Shown here piece by piece: positions 1 to 9,086 of a DNA stretch of 64,000 nucleotides; position 1 is the first letter of the stretch, and the number at the start of each line of letters is the position of its first letter. Position numbers and translations under genes: made by a program. The stretch is taken from positions 992,001-1,056,000 of the forward strand of contig JAPLFF010000007.1 of assembly GCA_026390775.1 (NCBI GenBank). The letters are read 5' to 3'. Source of the DNA: Ignavibacteriales bacterium (GTDB lineage: Bacteria; Bacteroidota; Ignavibacteria; Ignavibacteriales; Melioribacteraceae). The notes beneath the pieces are model-generated. The model searched no databases. It was not told the origin of the DNA and was given only the letters and a program-made list of their open reading frames with translations.

Positions 1-847
1 TTTTAATTGGAACAGTTGCTGGTCCCAAATTATTTTTTGCTACAATTTTCTGGCCTTCAAAACTTGTTAAGAAAGTTGCAAATCCCGAAGCCAAACCAAT
101 ACCAATTTCATTCAGAAAAATAGTTGTAGTCCGTGTAAAAGGATAATTCTGAGTTATCAAATAAGCGGCATATGGTTTATAATATAACACTTCTCCATCA
201 CTCCTAATTTTTGAACCTAATTCCAAAACTTTAATTCCTTTTACATCAGTTAATGTGTTAACTCCTACAAAGCCAATACTTTTTTTTGTCTGTTTTATTT
301 TGCTGATTACTTCTTCTTCACTTTTAACTATTGTAATATTCTGAAGTTCCTTTTTATCAAGTACGTTTTCCTTCAAATATTCATAAACACCGGAATTGTG
401 TTCGGGAACAATAACTTTATAATTTGTTGTTTGCCCGGATATTAAACTTTTTATTTCTTGGACTGTAATCTGATATTTCGAATCGTTTTCACTTACAACT
501 GGAACAACGGCATCATAACAAAAATTAATGTGGTGCAAATCTAATTTTGATTTTTCAGAAAATGCTTTTTCTTCAGCGTTCAATTCCCTGGTGCTGATAA
601 AAATCTTTGCTTCTTGATTAAGAACCGATGCAATTCCTTCGCGCGCTTTAACTGAAACTAATTCTATACTGCTGCCGGGGTAATGCACAACAAAAGTATC
701 TCTTGCTGCTTTAACAACATTGTAAAGAGATTCATCAACATAACATTTAAGTGAGCCCTTGAGCGGAGATATTTGACGTTCGTTGCAAGCAGTGAACATC
801 AAAATAAAATGAAAAAACAGAAAAGATATTTTAGTTAGAGTCCTCAT
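1..847 (-). CDS. PstS-like phosphate-binding lipoprotein (partial, 3' end outside window)
   Basis: About 282 codons are visible before the reading frame leaves the window. The N-terminus is a lipoprotein signal: basic MRTLTK start, hydrophobic stretch, then FTAC with a lipid-anchor Cys. The remainder reads as a periplasmic-binding-protein fold of the PstS type, with segments such as FVGVNTLTD and PYAAYLITQNYPF that are typical of phosphate-binding proteins. The ATG at 847 lies 17 bases inside the preceding small gene, so translation is probably coupled to the TonB operon. No pstCAB transporter genes are visible. Its position after TonB suggests it serves TonB-dependent uptake or phosphate sensing rather than a classical Pst importer; that part is inference. 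Confidence 0.75.
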   Translation of the reverse strand, partial: MRTLTKISFLFFHFILMFTACNERQISPLKGSLKCYVDESLYNVVKAARDTFVVHYPGSSIELVSVKAREGIASVLNQEAKIFISTRELNAEEKAFSEKSKLDLHHINFCYDAVVPVVSENDSKYQITVQEIKSLISGQTTNYKVIVPEHNSGVYEYLKENVLDKKELQNITIVKSEEEVISKIKQTKKSIGFVGVNTLTDVKGIKVLELGSKIRSDGEVLYYKPYAAYLITQNYPFTRTTTIFLNEIGIGLASGFATFLTSFEGQKIVAKNNLGPATVPIK

Positions 848-1043
848 TTTTTATGCGTCTTTTAACCTTGAACATAGTAGATAAAATTCTGAATGCGCCA
901 TAGAGAAAAAGAACAATTCCCATCGTTATTTTAAGTTGAGAAGGAAGATGGGCCGGAAATAAGTTTGTAAACAAAATTGCCAGCCCAAGTAAAATAAAAA
1001 TAACGCCCGCAGTGTATGCAATATATGTCATCAAGTTTTTCAT
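831..1043 (-). CDS. small two-helix membrane protein in TonB operon
   Basis: A 70-residue protein with two predicted transmembrane helices (about residues 10-29 and 37-56) and a short basic, hydrophilic C-tail. The start ATG shares one base with the TonB stop (TAATG), so the two genes are translationally coupled, and its end overlaps the PstS-like gene. I do not recognise the family. Its conserved-looking placement between tonB and the phosphate-binding lipoprotein suggests an accessory subunit of the energy-transduction complex, but nothing in the sequence proves it. Confidence 0.7.
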   Translation of the reverse strand: MKNLMTYIAYTAGVIFILLGLAILFTNLFPAHLPSQLKITMGIVLFLYGAFRILSTMFKVKRRIKNEDSN

Positions 1044-1777
1044 TATTCCTGTAATTGGAATCTATATGGTAAAACTATCCAAACAGCAATCGGGTGATTA
1101 TTCTGCAATGCAGGAGTAAAAGCCGATTTCATAGCTGCTGCAATCGCTGCATCATTAAACAAATCTGAATCTGTTTTAATTACTACTGCCCTTTTCGGTT
1201 TACCTTCTTTATCAACTAAGACTTTCACAAAAACTTTTCCGGTTATACCTGCGCGTTTTGCAATTTCAGGATATTCCGGTTTTACGGCAACTACCATCTC
1301 GGGTAATTTCTCCACTGCTACGAAAGCATCTATTCCCGGCTCTTCTTCAATTTTTATATCTTGAGTGATTTGAGTTTGTCCGCCTATATCATTACCCAAA
1401 GCTGGCGCAACCTGCTGGCTCATCTCTTGTTGAGTAGCAATTGTAGCTTCAGGTGGAGCTTGTTCATCAGGAACAGGGACAGGAACACCAACCGTAGGAG
1501 GAGCTACTGGGCCTGCAACAGATATTTGCGGAGGTGCTTCATTTGTAATAGAAGGCGGTGGACCAAGGTCACTATATTTTAATACTCTGCCTACCGTCGG
1601 CGCATTATCAAAATCTTCGCGAGTAATCTCTTGATATATATAATAAGATGCTATCAACGATAAGTGAAGAAGTATCGCAATCGTTACTCCGATCGCATAA
1701 TTTCTTGGGTAGAGCTTTTTTAATTCGAAAGCTCCATATATTCCGCCATTTTTTTTAAGTGCTATTGTTTCAGACAT
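1043..1777 (-). CDS. tonB: energy transducer TonB
   Basis: A 244-residue TonB: cytoplasmic N-terminus of about 28 residues, one membrane anchor (about 29-48), a Pro/Val-rich periplasmic linker (about 85-125) and a C-terminal TonB domain (about 160-244) containing PEYPEIAKRAGITGKV and the terminal PYRFQL strand. It carries proton-motive energy from ExbB/ExbD to outer-membrane receptors. The start is preceded by a good GGAGGA ribosome site. It follows two exbD genes with a 14-base gap, so exbB-exbD-exbD-tonB is one operon read right to left. Confidence 0.93.
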   Translation of the reverse strand: MSETIALKKNGGIYGAFELKKLYPRNYAIGVTIAILLHLSLIASYYIYQEITREDFDNAPTVGRVLKYSDLGPPPSITNEAPPQISVAGPVAPPTVGVPVPVPDEQAPPEATIATQQEMSQQVAPALGNDIGGQTQITQDIKIEEEPGIDAFVAVEKLPEMVVAVKPEYPEIAKRAGITGKVFVKVLVDKEGKPKRAVVIKTDSDLFNDAAIAAAMKSAFTPALQNNHPIAVWIVLPYRFQLQE

Positions 1778-1791
1778 AATTTTCCTCCGGC

Positions 1792-2298
1792 TTATATGGT
1801 TGCTTTTGACATTTCTTTTTTATCGATTTCAGTCATTGGTGCAAAAGCACGACTGTTAAGATTGGCTTGAACACATTCGTCAACCAGATCAATCATAACA
1901 TGATATTTTGCTTTTCTATCTATCTTAAGAAGTACAACAAATTTTGGGTTCTCTTGTCTTTTCTCTTTTAGGAATTTTGGTAATTGCTCAAAAGTAAGTT
2001 TATGAGGCAAATCAAATCCAACACTCCAATAAAGATTATGTTGTTCATCGCATCTGATAGTTAGCAAATTTGATTCGGCCATTTTAACTTCAACATCTTT
2101 ATCCGGAGGAAGATTTATTTCAAGTGTTTGTGGCTTACGGAAGACTGTTGTTAACATAAAGAATGTTAACAGCAAAAAAGCAACGTCTACCAAAGGAGTC
2201 ATATCAATACGAATATTGAGTCTTTTCTTTGGTTTCCTTTTACTACCTTTTCTCTGTTTGTGTCCACCGCCATCGCCGCCAACGTCACCACCAGCCAT
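1792..2298 (-). CDS. exbD: biopolymer transporter ExbD (second paralogue)
   Basis: A 168-residue ExbD/TolR protein. After a Gly/Lys/Arg-rich cytoplasmic head (about 1-30) comes the diagnostic motif RIDMTPLVDVAFLLLTFFML, whose Asp is the proton-path residue inside the single helix, and then a periplasmic domain. It differs from the upstream ExbD by its Gly-rich head (AGGDVGGDGGGHKQRKG) and a different periplasmic part. Two ExbD paralogues in one operon are common in Bacteroidota-type TonB systems and probably form a mixed dimer with ExbB. Confidence 0.92.
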   Translation of the reverse strand: MAGGDVGGDGGGHKQRKGSKRKPKKRLNIRIDMTPLVDVAFLLLTFFMLTTVFRKPQTLEINLPPDKDVEVKMAESNLLTIRCDEQHNLYWSVGFDLPHKLTFEQLPKFLKEKRQENPKFVVLLKIDRKAKYHVMIDLVDECVQANLNSRAFAPMTEIDKKEMSKATI

Positions 2299-2312
2299 AT
2301 TATTCTCCTATT

Positions 2313-2786
2313 TTAACTTTTTTTATCAACTTTAAAATTTGTTACCATATTAAATCTGGTTATCTGAACTTTTCGAAGCAGCTCCATCATATCCTGAACT
2401 AATCCAAATTCTGATTCAGCATCAGATTTCACTATAGTAATAAGTTTAGGATTAGAAATTCTTGCTTTGATTAAAAGATCACCAAGATTTTCCTGTTTAA
2501 CTTCAACAGCCTGGCGAAGCCGATTAGCTTGGCCAAACATTTTTTCCATTAATATAGATGAATCGAAACCAAGAAACAGTTTTGAATCTTTGCTTACATA
2601 TAGAATCATTGTGTTGGTTTCCGGAAGTTTAACTTCCGCATGCGAATATGGAAAGGTAATCTCTACTTCTTCTGTGGGTTTAAACTGTGTAGTAAGCATG
2701 AAGAAGGTAAGAAGCAGGAATGCCACATCCACCAACGGAGTCATATCTATACGAACAGAGACTCTTTTCTTTTTAATGCGCGGCAT
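2313..2786 (-). CDS. exbD: biopolymer transporter ExbD (first paralogue)
   Basis: A 157-residue ExbD/TolR protein with a short basic N-terminus (MPRIKKKRVSVRIDMTPLVD), one helix carrying the conserved Asp and a periplasmic domain of about 110 residues. It lies 8 bases after exbB and 14 bases before the second exbD, so the three are co-transcribed. It forms the proton-driven motor with ExbB that energises TonB. Confidence 0.93.
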   Translation of the reverse strand: MPRIKKKRVSVRIDMTPLVDVAFLLLTFFMLTTQFKPTEEVEITFPYSHAEVKLPETNTMILYVSKDSKLFLGFDSSILMEKMFGQANRLRQAVEVKQENLGDLLIKARISNPKLITIVKSDAESEFGLVQDMMELLRKVQITRFNMVTNFKVDKKS

Positions 2787-2794
2787 TAATTACC

Positions 2795-3583
2795 TCACTT
2801 TTCTTTTAATAATTGCATAACGTTATAGTTTGCTTCATCAATTTGGTATGTGAAGTTATCGACTTTGTTTACGTAAAAGTTATAAGCAACGATAGCAAGA
2901 ATAGCTGCAAACAAACCGCCCGCGGTATTGATCAATGCTTCAGAAATACCGGTAGCTAAAGAAATTGCATCCGGGGCGCCTGCTTGTGCAAGAGCTTTGA
3001 ACGCACGAATCATACCTATAACTGTTCCTAAAAGACCAACCATTGTTGCAATAGATGCAATTGTTGAAAGTGCAATTAAGTTTTTCTCTAAGAGCGGTGT
3101 TTCCAACATCATTGATTCTTCAACTGAACGTTGAACTTCAACAAGTTTCTTTTCATTATCAACTGTTGAACCGGATGAGGTAACTTCTTGAAATCTGCTT
3201 AAAGCTGCTTTTAAAACATTTGCCACAGAACCTCTTTGTGCATCACAAGAAGCTATAGCGTCATTTATTTTATTCGCTCTGATCTGATCAATTACTTTTT
3301 TAAAGAATTTTGGAATTACTTGTTTACCAGCAGCTTTTTTAAGTGAAAGTGCTCTTTCAATAATAATTGCAAATACCATAATTGAAAGACAAATTAATAA
3401 TGCAACAAGCGGACCGCCAACGTAAACCATACCCATAATGTTACCGCCCAATGGAACTTCTTTTGTCCCTTTTGTTGCATAGTCTGCAAAATTAGCCGGA
3501 TTGCCCAGCACAAATAAATAAATAATAAAAGCTGCGACTAAGGCAACGAAGAAAAGAATTACGATAAAAGCAGATTGTTTCAT
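2795..3583 (-). CDS. exbB: MotA/TolQ/ExbB proton channel protein
   Basis: A 262-residue member of the MotA/TolQ/ExbB family. It has an extra N-terminal helix (about 7-26), a second helix (about 56-76), a long cytoplasmic stretch, and two helices (about 171-193 and 219-238) with the signature GLLGTVIGMIRAF in the third. It is the first gene of the exbB-exbD-exbD-tonB operon. The ATG is preceded by AGGAGAG. It forms the stator pentamer of the TonB motor in the inner membrane. Confidence 0.92.
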   Translation of the reverse strand: MKQSAFIVILFFVALVAAFIIYLFVLGNPANFADYATKGTKEVPLGGNIMGMVYVGGPLVALLICLSIMVFAIIIERALSLKKAAGKQVIPKFFKKVIDQIRANKINDAIASCDAQRGSVANVLKAALSRFQEVTSSGSTVDNEKKLVEVQRSVEESMMLETPLLEKNLIALSTIASIATMVGLLGTVIGMIRAFKALAQAGAPDAISLATGISEALINTAGGLFAAILAIVAYNFYVNKVDNFTYQIDEANYNVMQLLKEK

Positions 3584-3877
3584 TGTTACTCTCCTGTTAA
3601 TAAATAAATATGTTACTTAAAGTACAGCCAATTTACGTGCCTATATGCCCAAGGCAAAATTTTCTATAAAAAATCGTAAAAACGATCGGAATGTTTAAGA
3701 TTACGATCTACTCGAAAATTGAAAAAATGCATAGTGAAAGTAAGGCGATTTCATTTTGCAATCAAGAGAAAATAATGGTTGTAATTAAAGGATTTACGGG
3801 TATTTCAAAATGAAATTATATATAACAAATGAAACATAATCACGTTTTAACTAAGACTATTAGTATTAATTAATAAG
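3584..3877. other. intergenic region upstream of the exbB operon
   Basis: About 294 bases without a convincing open reading frame. It must contain the exbB promoter (minus strand) and the 3' end of the neighbouring two-component operon. The only candidate element I see is a near-match to a sigma-54 -24/-12 element on the minus strand at 3627-3642, described in the findings. Confidence 0.5.
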
Positions 3878-5206
3878 TTATAATCCATAAAGTTTTCTCT
3901 TTCTCCACAGTGTTGTTTCGGATATGCCGAGAATCTTTGCAGCTTCTTTAGTATTTGAAGCGATTTTTAGAGTCTCTATTATGTGTAACTTTTCAAGATC
4001 TTCAATTTTCTGCAATGAATATATATTCTGTTTTGGTTTGAAGTTTATGATCTCATGAGGAAGGTATTCCGACTTAATTATGCTGTCCTTTGCAAAAACC
4101 AGAAGTCGTTTAATAACAGTCTCAAGCTCACGAATATTTCCCGGCCAATCATAATCTGCAAGAAGCTTCTGTGTCTCTTTGGGAATAGTAATCTCATTTC
4201 TGTCGGAATATTTTTTTATGAAGTAGTCTATAAGAACAGGTATGTCATCCTTTCTATCACGAAGCGGCGGTAGTTTTATTTTTACGCCTGCTATTCTAAA
4301 ATAAAAATCGTCGCGCAGCATTCCAGAACTTAAATCATGTTCAACATCTCTGTTTGTTGCACTAATAATTCTAATGTCAATACTGTGGGTAATGCTTTCG
4401 CCCACCCTTTCAAATTCCATCCTTTGAAGAAACCGAAGCAACTTTACCTGCATAGATTTTGGAATTTCCGCAACTTCATCTAAAAAAACCGTACCAGTAT
4501 CGGCAAGCTCTAATCTTCCAATTCTATCTTTAATTGCATTTGTAAAAGCGCCTTTAACATGACCGAATAGTTCGCTTTCAAAAAGATTTTCCGGGATAGC
4601 AGAGCAATTGATAATGATAAACGGATTGTTGCTTCTTAAACTATTTTTATGAATAAATCTTGCAAGGACTTCTTTTCCTGTTCCGCTTTCACCTTCAATT
4701 AAAATCGGAATGTTGCTGTCGGAAACATCTTTTGCGGTTTTTAAAATATCTTTTACTTTGTTATTTGAACTTACAAAATTATCATCGTCAAACTTTTCGT
4801 CTATTTGATAAGCTAATCCCTTCAACTTTTTACTTAGCCGGTGATGCTCATATACACGTTCTATAATATGTATGAATTCTTTGTGAGTAAATGGTTTCGT
4901 AATATAATCGTAAGCGCCTTTTTTGATCGCTTCAACAGCAGATTCAATTGAACCATGTGCAGTCATCAATACAACTGTTGTATCGGGTGAAGATTTTTTT
5001 AATTCATGAAGAACTTCAATACCGTTCATCGGCTGCATTTTCAAATCAATAAAAGCAAGATCAAAATAAACTGTTTTTGCTCTGGCAAGTCCATCTATAG
5101 GATTTGCAAAAACTTCCGGAGAATAGCCGTATGAACTAAGCGAAAGCTCAATAGTTTTTAAAATGTTTACTTCATCATCAATTACAAGAATTTTTCCTTT
5201 ATGCAT
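3878..5206 (-). CDS. sigma-54-dependent NtrC-type response regulator
   Basis: A 442-residue regulator: receiver domain (1-120, phospho-acceptor Asp54 in FIDLKM, Lys104 in YITKPF), AAA+ sigma-54 activation domain (about 140-385, Walker A GESGTGKE at 172-179), and a Fis-type helix-turn-helix (about 400-442, TKEAAKILGISETTLWRKR). Phosphorylation by the adjacent kinase should trigger ATPase activity and sigma-54 open-complex formation. The sigma-54 contact loop reads GAFTNA instead of the usual GAFTGA (residues 219-224). The kinase gene ends directly in front of this start, so the two form an operon. Confidence 0.93.
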   Translation of the reverse strand: MHKGKILVIDDEVNILKTIELSLSSYGYSPEVFANPIDGLARAKTVYFDLAFIDLKMQPMNGIEVLHELKKSSPDTTVVLMTAHGSIESAVEAIKKGAYDYITKPFTHKEFIHIIERVYEHHRLSKKLKGLAYQIDEKFDDDNFVSSNNKVKDILKTAKDVSDSNIPILIEGESGTGKEVLARFIHKNSLRSNNPFIIINCSAIPENLFESELFGHVKGAFTNAIKDRIGRLELADTGTVFLDEVAEIPKSMQVKLLRFLQRMEFERVGESITHSIDIRIISATNRDVEHDLSSGMLRDDFYFRIAGVKIKLPPLRDRKDDIPVLIDYFIKKYSDRNEITIPKETQKLLADYDWPGNIRELETVIKRLLVFAKDSIIKSEYLPHEIINFKPKQNIYSLQKIEDLEKLHIIETLKIASNTKEAAKILGISETTLWRKRKLYGL

Positions 5207-7057
5207 TTATGCTTCCGGCAATTTTATTTGAAATGTACTTCCTTTACCAAGGTCACTGAACGCTTTTATTTCACCGTTATGTAATTCGATCACTTCTTTT
5301 GCAATGGAAAGACCGAGCCCCAAGCTCCCGGGGGCCGAATCATCTATCTGTATAAACTTATCAAATATTTTTTTCAAGTTATCTGGACTGATACCAATTC
5401 CCGTATCGGAAATTTCGATTAGCAAATTTCCATCGTTTCTTGAAAAATTAACTTTTATTTCTCCTCCAGTGGGTGTGAACCTAAGTGAATTAGACACTAA
5501 GTTTTCCAGAGCGCTGATCATATTATCATAGCTGCCGTTGATCTTTAACTTATTACTTTTATCAATAATCTGAAGATTAATCTTTTTTTCTTTTGCTAGA
5601 ATTAAAAATTTCTTTGAAATATGTTCTGCAAGTTTTTGAGCTTCGAATTTTTCGAATTTACTTTTACCAATATTAGCCTCGAGTTTTGTCAGCTCAAGTA
5701 TCTCATACACAAGTCTGTTGAGTCTTTCAAAATCTTCTTTCATAGATAGAATAAGTTCATTTTGATTTTGAGATAGACTGCCAACAACCCCATCTTCCAA
5801 TATTCCCAACGCCATACCTATTGAAGTAAGCGGGGTTTTAAGTTCATGAGATACTTTAGCAATAAACTCGGACTTCATGCGGTCAAGTTCTTGATACTTT
5901 GTAATATCATTAAAAACAATTACGGTCCCTTTCAAATTGCTTTCCGGAATATCAAGAGAAGCGGCAATAACCTTAAAATATTTTTGCTCTCCGTTTCCGT
6001 ATTTAATATTTATTATATCCTCTTTTTGATAAAGATCTTTACTTACTTGTGTAGTATCATTTTTTGAACCGATAGTTTGCGGTGCTAGTATTTTTTGAAT
6101 GTTATGCTGTGTAAGCAGACTTTCCCCAAATACTTCATTAAACGTCTTATTGGAAAGCATAACATCAAAATTCTCGTCCACCATTAACACCGGTTCGTTC
6201 ATGCTTTCTATTATTAGTTCCGATTTTTTCTTTTCATACAAAATCTTATTTAGATTAAACTGTTCGTAAACCTGAAGTTTTTCGCTCATCTTATTAAATT
6301 CTTCTGCCAATGAACTTATCTCGTCGCCATTTTCATCAATCTCAATTCGTTCATTAAAATTTCCTTCCGCAATGTGTGTCACCGATTGTCTTAGATTTGA
6401 AATCGGTTTAACAATATAATCTGAGAACCGAGATCCAAAGGCTAGACTGGTTGCTATAGCTCCGAAAAGAATTATAAGAATTGTAATAGTTGCGCCTTGT
6501 GTAATATCTTTTACTCTCGATACGGCACCGTTTAATGCGGAGTGATTGATTTCGAGAATACTATTGTTTCTTTTTTTAATAGATTGAATTTCATCAACGA
6601 ACCTTACAAAATCACTACGCAATGTTTGTCGTTTGTTTGAGATATAAATGTTATAATCAATATTATCGGAAATATCTTTAACAAACCTTTGGTATTCGGA
6701 GTTTAAATCATCCAAGATATTTCTAATATCTTTTTCTTCGGATGCGGGGACTGATTCGCGGGCGCGATCATACCAGTAATAGAAATCCTGTTTCGTTTTT
6801 TCAAAAAGCTTTTCGCCTACTTCAAAATTTTGATTATACATTATTACGATTGACTGTAATTGTTCATCAAGCGCACGGCCCATATTATCTGCAGCTATAA
6901 TGCTTGTATAATTCTGCTGCATAGTAATTTTGATCTGCTCATTAAGACGGTAAAAATTATAGATACTCCATAATGTTGCAAAGAACATGATGAGCAGTAT
7001 TACTGTAAAACCGAGCAGAATTTTACTGCGCAGACTTGTTGTGTAAAGCTTAAGCAT
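5207..7057 (-). CDS. membrane sensor histidine kinase (HAMP-PAS)
   Basis: A 616-residue kinase: helix 1 (about 12-33), a helical extracytoplasmic sensor of about 150 residues, helix 2 (about 190-210), HAMP (about 210-262), PAS (about 275-390), dimerisation/phosphoacceptor domain with His404 in KVSHELKTPLTS, and an ATPase domain (about 500-616) with N, G1 (DTGIGIS) and G2 (SLGLGLSIAKE) boxes. It should phosphorylate the NtrC-type regulator encoded immediately downstream. The sensor is of the four-helix-bundle kind, so the signal cannot be predicted from sequence. Confidence 0.92.
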   Translation of the reverse strand: MLKLYTTSLRSKILLGFTVILLIMFFATLWSIYNFYRLNEQIKITMQQNYTSIIAADNMGRALDEQLQSIVIMYNQNFEVGEKLFEKTKQDFYYWYDRARESVPASEEKDIRNILDDLNSEYQRFVKDISDNIDYNIYISNKRQTLRSDFVRFVDEIQSIKKRNNSILEINHSALNGAVSRVKDITQGATITILIILFGAIATSLAFGSRFSDYIVKPISNLRQSVTHIAEGNFNERIEIDENGDEISSLAEEFNKMSEKLQVYEQFNLNKILYEKKKSELIIESMNEPVLMVDENFDVMLSNKTFNEVFGESLLTQHNIQKILAPQTIGSKNDTTQVSKDLYQKEDIINIKYGNGEQKYFKVIAASLDIPESNLKGTVIVFNDITKYQELDRMKSEFIAKVSHELKTPLTSIGMALGILEDGVVGSLSQNQNELILSMKEDFERLNRLVYEILELTKLEANIGKSKFEKFEAQKLAEHISKKFLILAKEKKINLQIIDKSNKLKINGSYDNMISALENLVSNSLRFTPTGGEIKVNFSRNDGNLLIEISDTGIGISPDNLKKIFDKFIQIDDSAPGSLGLGLSIAKEVIELHNGEIKAFSDLGKGSTFQIKLPEA

Positions 7058-7162
7058 TTAAGCAAGACCTCTTTTATCGCTCCATTTAAAATAGGTTATT
7101 GAATTGCTTAAATAAACACCTTTTTTGTAATTTGGATTTATCAACTCATCGAAGGAAATAAA

Positions 7163-7312
7163 ATGCTGCGGGAAAAACTAATAAATAAAAAATTGGTTAT
7201 GATAAACATTTTAATTGGAGAAGTCATGAAGTTATTCGGCTCTTTTATCTCTTCACAAAAAAAGGAATTCAAAATAAAATTAAAAAATTTGTCTAAGTTA
7301 ATCACCCGTTGA
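7163..7312 (+). CDS. possible small basic peptide
   Basis: A 49-codon frame between two divergently read genes, with GAAGGA seven bases before the ATG at 7163. A second in-frame ATG at 7226 has its own TTGGAGAAG ribosome site and would give a 28-residue lysine-rich amphipathic peptide beginning MKLFGSFISSQKKEF. I recognise no family, and AT-rich spacers produce such frames by chance, so this remains a candidate only. Confidence 0.25.
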   Translation: MLREKLINKKLVMINILIGEVMKLFGSFISSQKKEFKIKLKNLSKLITR

Positions 7313-7349
7313 TTATTTTAGAACCAATTGATCATAAAAAAATTGCCTT

Positions 7350-8984
7350 ATGAAAAAAATAATATCGCTTCTGTTCATTGTTTTATCCACACAAATCTTT
7401 GCACAATTCGGCTCTCAAGATTCCGGCGGAAAACTTTCTCCTTTTCAAGCTTGTTATGATGTAAAATTTTACGACCTTAATCTGACAATAGACTTAAACG
7501 AAAAAGCTATCGCCGGTACGGTTATTATGCGTGCACAAGCTCTAAGTGATTTCAAAAAAATCTTGATTGATCTTGACAGCAGATATACAATTGATGGGGT
7601 TCAGTCTGTTCTGGACAACAAACAAGAAATTGATTTGAAGTTTACCCACGAAAGCAATAAAGTTTGGATTGATTTTCCCGCAACGATTAAGAAAGGTGAG
7701 TTCTTCTCAACAAAAATTACTTATGCGGGTCTTCCTCGAATTGCAAAACGTCCGCCGTGGGATGACGGATTGGTGCTTGCTAAAACAAAGGATGGAAAAG
7801 ATTGGGTAACTCTAACATGTCAAGGTGGCGGAGCTGATACATGGTGGCCATGTAAAGATCATCCGTCTGATGAACCCGATTCGGTTTCACTTCATTTCAC
7901 TGCACCTTCCGATTTAATTCTTGTCAGCAATGGAAGATTTATTTCATCTAACGAAAACAACAACGGAACTAAAACGTGGAACTGGTTTGTATCAACTCCA
8001 ATCAATAATTATGGTGTAATTTTTTATCTCGGCCCATATAAACGGATAGATTACGATTACACAAGTGTAACCGGAGAAAAATTTCCATTCACCGTTTGGG
8101 TACTTCCGGAAAGTTATGAGAAGGCAAAAGAACATGCCCCTCAGTTTTTAATTCATATGAAAGTGATGGAAGAACTCATCGGGCCGTATCCTTTCCGCGG
8201 CGATAAATATGCTGTTGTTGAAGCGCCTCATCTTGGCATGGAACAACAAACTGCTATTGCATACGGTTATGGCTGGAAGAATCATCCGCAGTTTGCGTTC
8301 GATTGGCTTCATCATCATGAATTTTCTCACGAGTGGTGGGGCAATCTTGTTACGTGCAGAGATTGGAGCGATTTCTGGATTCATGAAGGAATTGGAACTT
8401 ATATGCAGCCGCTTTATTTGGAAAAAGTTTTCGGTAAAGACGAATACTTCCGATATATGAAATCAATAAAACATTTTAGTAATAAAAATCCGGTTGCCCA
8501 GCGTGGTGAAAAAACTTCGAGCGAATCTTACAATAACGATATCTATTATAAAGGTGGATGGATAGTTCACACACTTCGCTATTACCTGGGCGATGAAATG
8601 TTTTTCAAAGTGCTGCGAAGATGGGCATATCCAACAGAAGAGATGGAAAAAATAAAAGACGGAAGACAATGCCGCATTACTACAACCGACGAGTTAATGG
8701 AAATGGCAGAAAAAATTTCCGGTAAAAAATTAGATTGGTTCTTTGAAGTTTATCTTAGACACGCACCTTTACCGATTCTAAATGTGAAAAGCACCAACAA
8801 TAAAGTTGAACTAAGCTGGGAAACTGAAAATAATCTTCCTTTCCCAATGCCTGTTGATGTAAGTATCGCCGGAAAAATTGTTCGCATGGAAATGAAAAAC
8901 GGAATTAGCGTGATTGATTTACCACAAGGATCTGATTTTACAGTTGATCCAATGGATTGGGTATTAAAGGCAGTTAAACAATAA
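7350..8984 (+). CDS. M1-family metallopeptidase, secreted
   Basis: A 544-residue protein with a signal peptide (MKKIISLLFIVLSTQIFA). After an N-terminal beta domain comes the gluzincin catalytic domain: exopeptidase-type loop LGMEQQT (GAMEN equivalent), zinc site HEFSH (residues 323-327) with the third ligand Glu 19 residues later (IHEGIGTYM), and a probable catalytic Tyr region YYKGGWIVHTLRYYLGD. It is shorter than classical aminopeptidase N (about 850), lacking most of the C-terminal helical domain, as in compact bacterial M1 enzymes. It is expected to trim peptides in the periplasm or outside the cell. It is followed by a strong hairpin, so it is probably monocistronic. Confidence 0.92.
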   Translation: MKKIISLLFIVLSTQIFAQFGSQDSGGKLSPFQACYDVKFYDLNLTIDLNEKAIAGTVIMRAQALSDFKKILIDLDSRYTIDGVQSVLDNKQEIDLKFTHESNKVWIDFPATIKKGEFFSTKITYAGLPRIAKRPPWDDGLVLAKTKDGKDWVTLTCQGGGADTWWPCKDHPSDEPDSVSLHFTAPSDLILVSNGRFISSNENNNGTKTWNWFVSTPINNYGVIFYLGPYKRIDYDYTSVTGEKFPFTVWVLPESYEKAKEHAPQFLIHMKVMEELIGPYPFRGDKYAVVEAPHLGMEQQTAIAYGYGWKNHPQFAFDWLHHHEFSHEWWGNLVTCRDWSDFWIHEGIGTYMQPLYLEKVFGKDEYFRYMKSIKHFSNKNPVAQRGEKTSSESYNNDIYYKGGWIVHTLRYYLGDEMFFKVLRRWAYPTEEMEKIKDGRQCRITTTDELMEMAEKISGKKLDWFFEVYLRHAPLPILNVKSTNNKVELSWETENNLPFPMPVDVSIAGKIVRMEMKNGISVIDLPQGSDFTVDPMDWVLKAVKQ

Positions 8985-9004
8985 GTTATTACCCTTCACT
9001 TTAT

Positions 9005-9047
9005 AAACGAAGAATCTGTTTTCAATTATGCACGGGATTCTTCGTTT
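9005..9047 (+). terminator. 12-bp hairpin after the M1 peptidase gene
   Basis: AAACGAAGAATC (9005-9016) pairs perfectly with GATTCTTCGTTT (9036-9047) around a 19-base loop, 20 bases past the stop codon. The following bases are only moderately T-rich, so this may be a terminator or an mRNA-stabilising hairpin. Confidence 0.6.
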
Positions 9048-9086
9048 CATTATATTTCGTATGTGTTCTAATAAATAAAAACTTCT

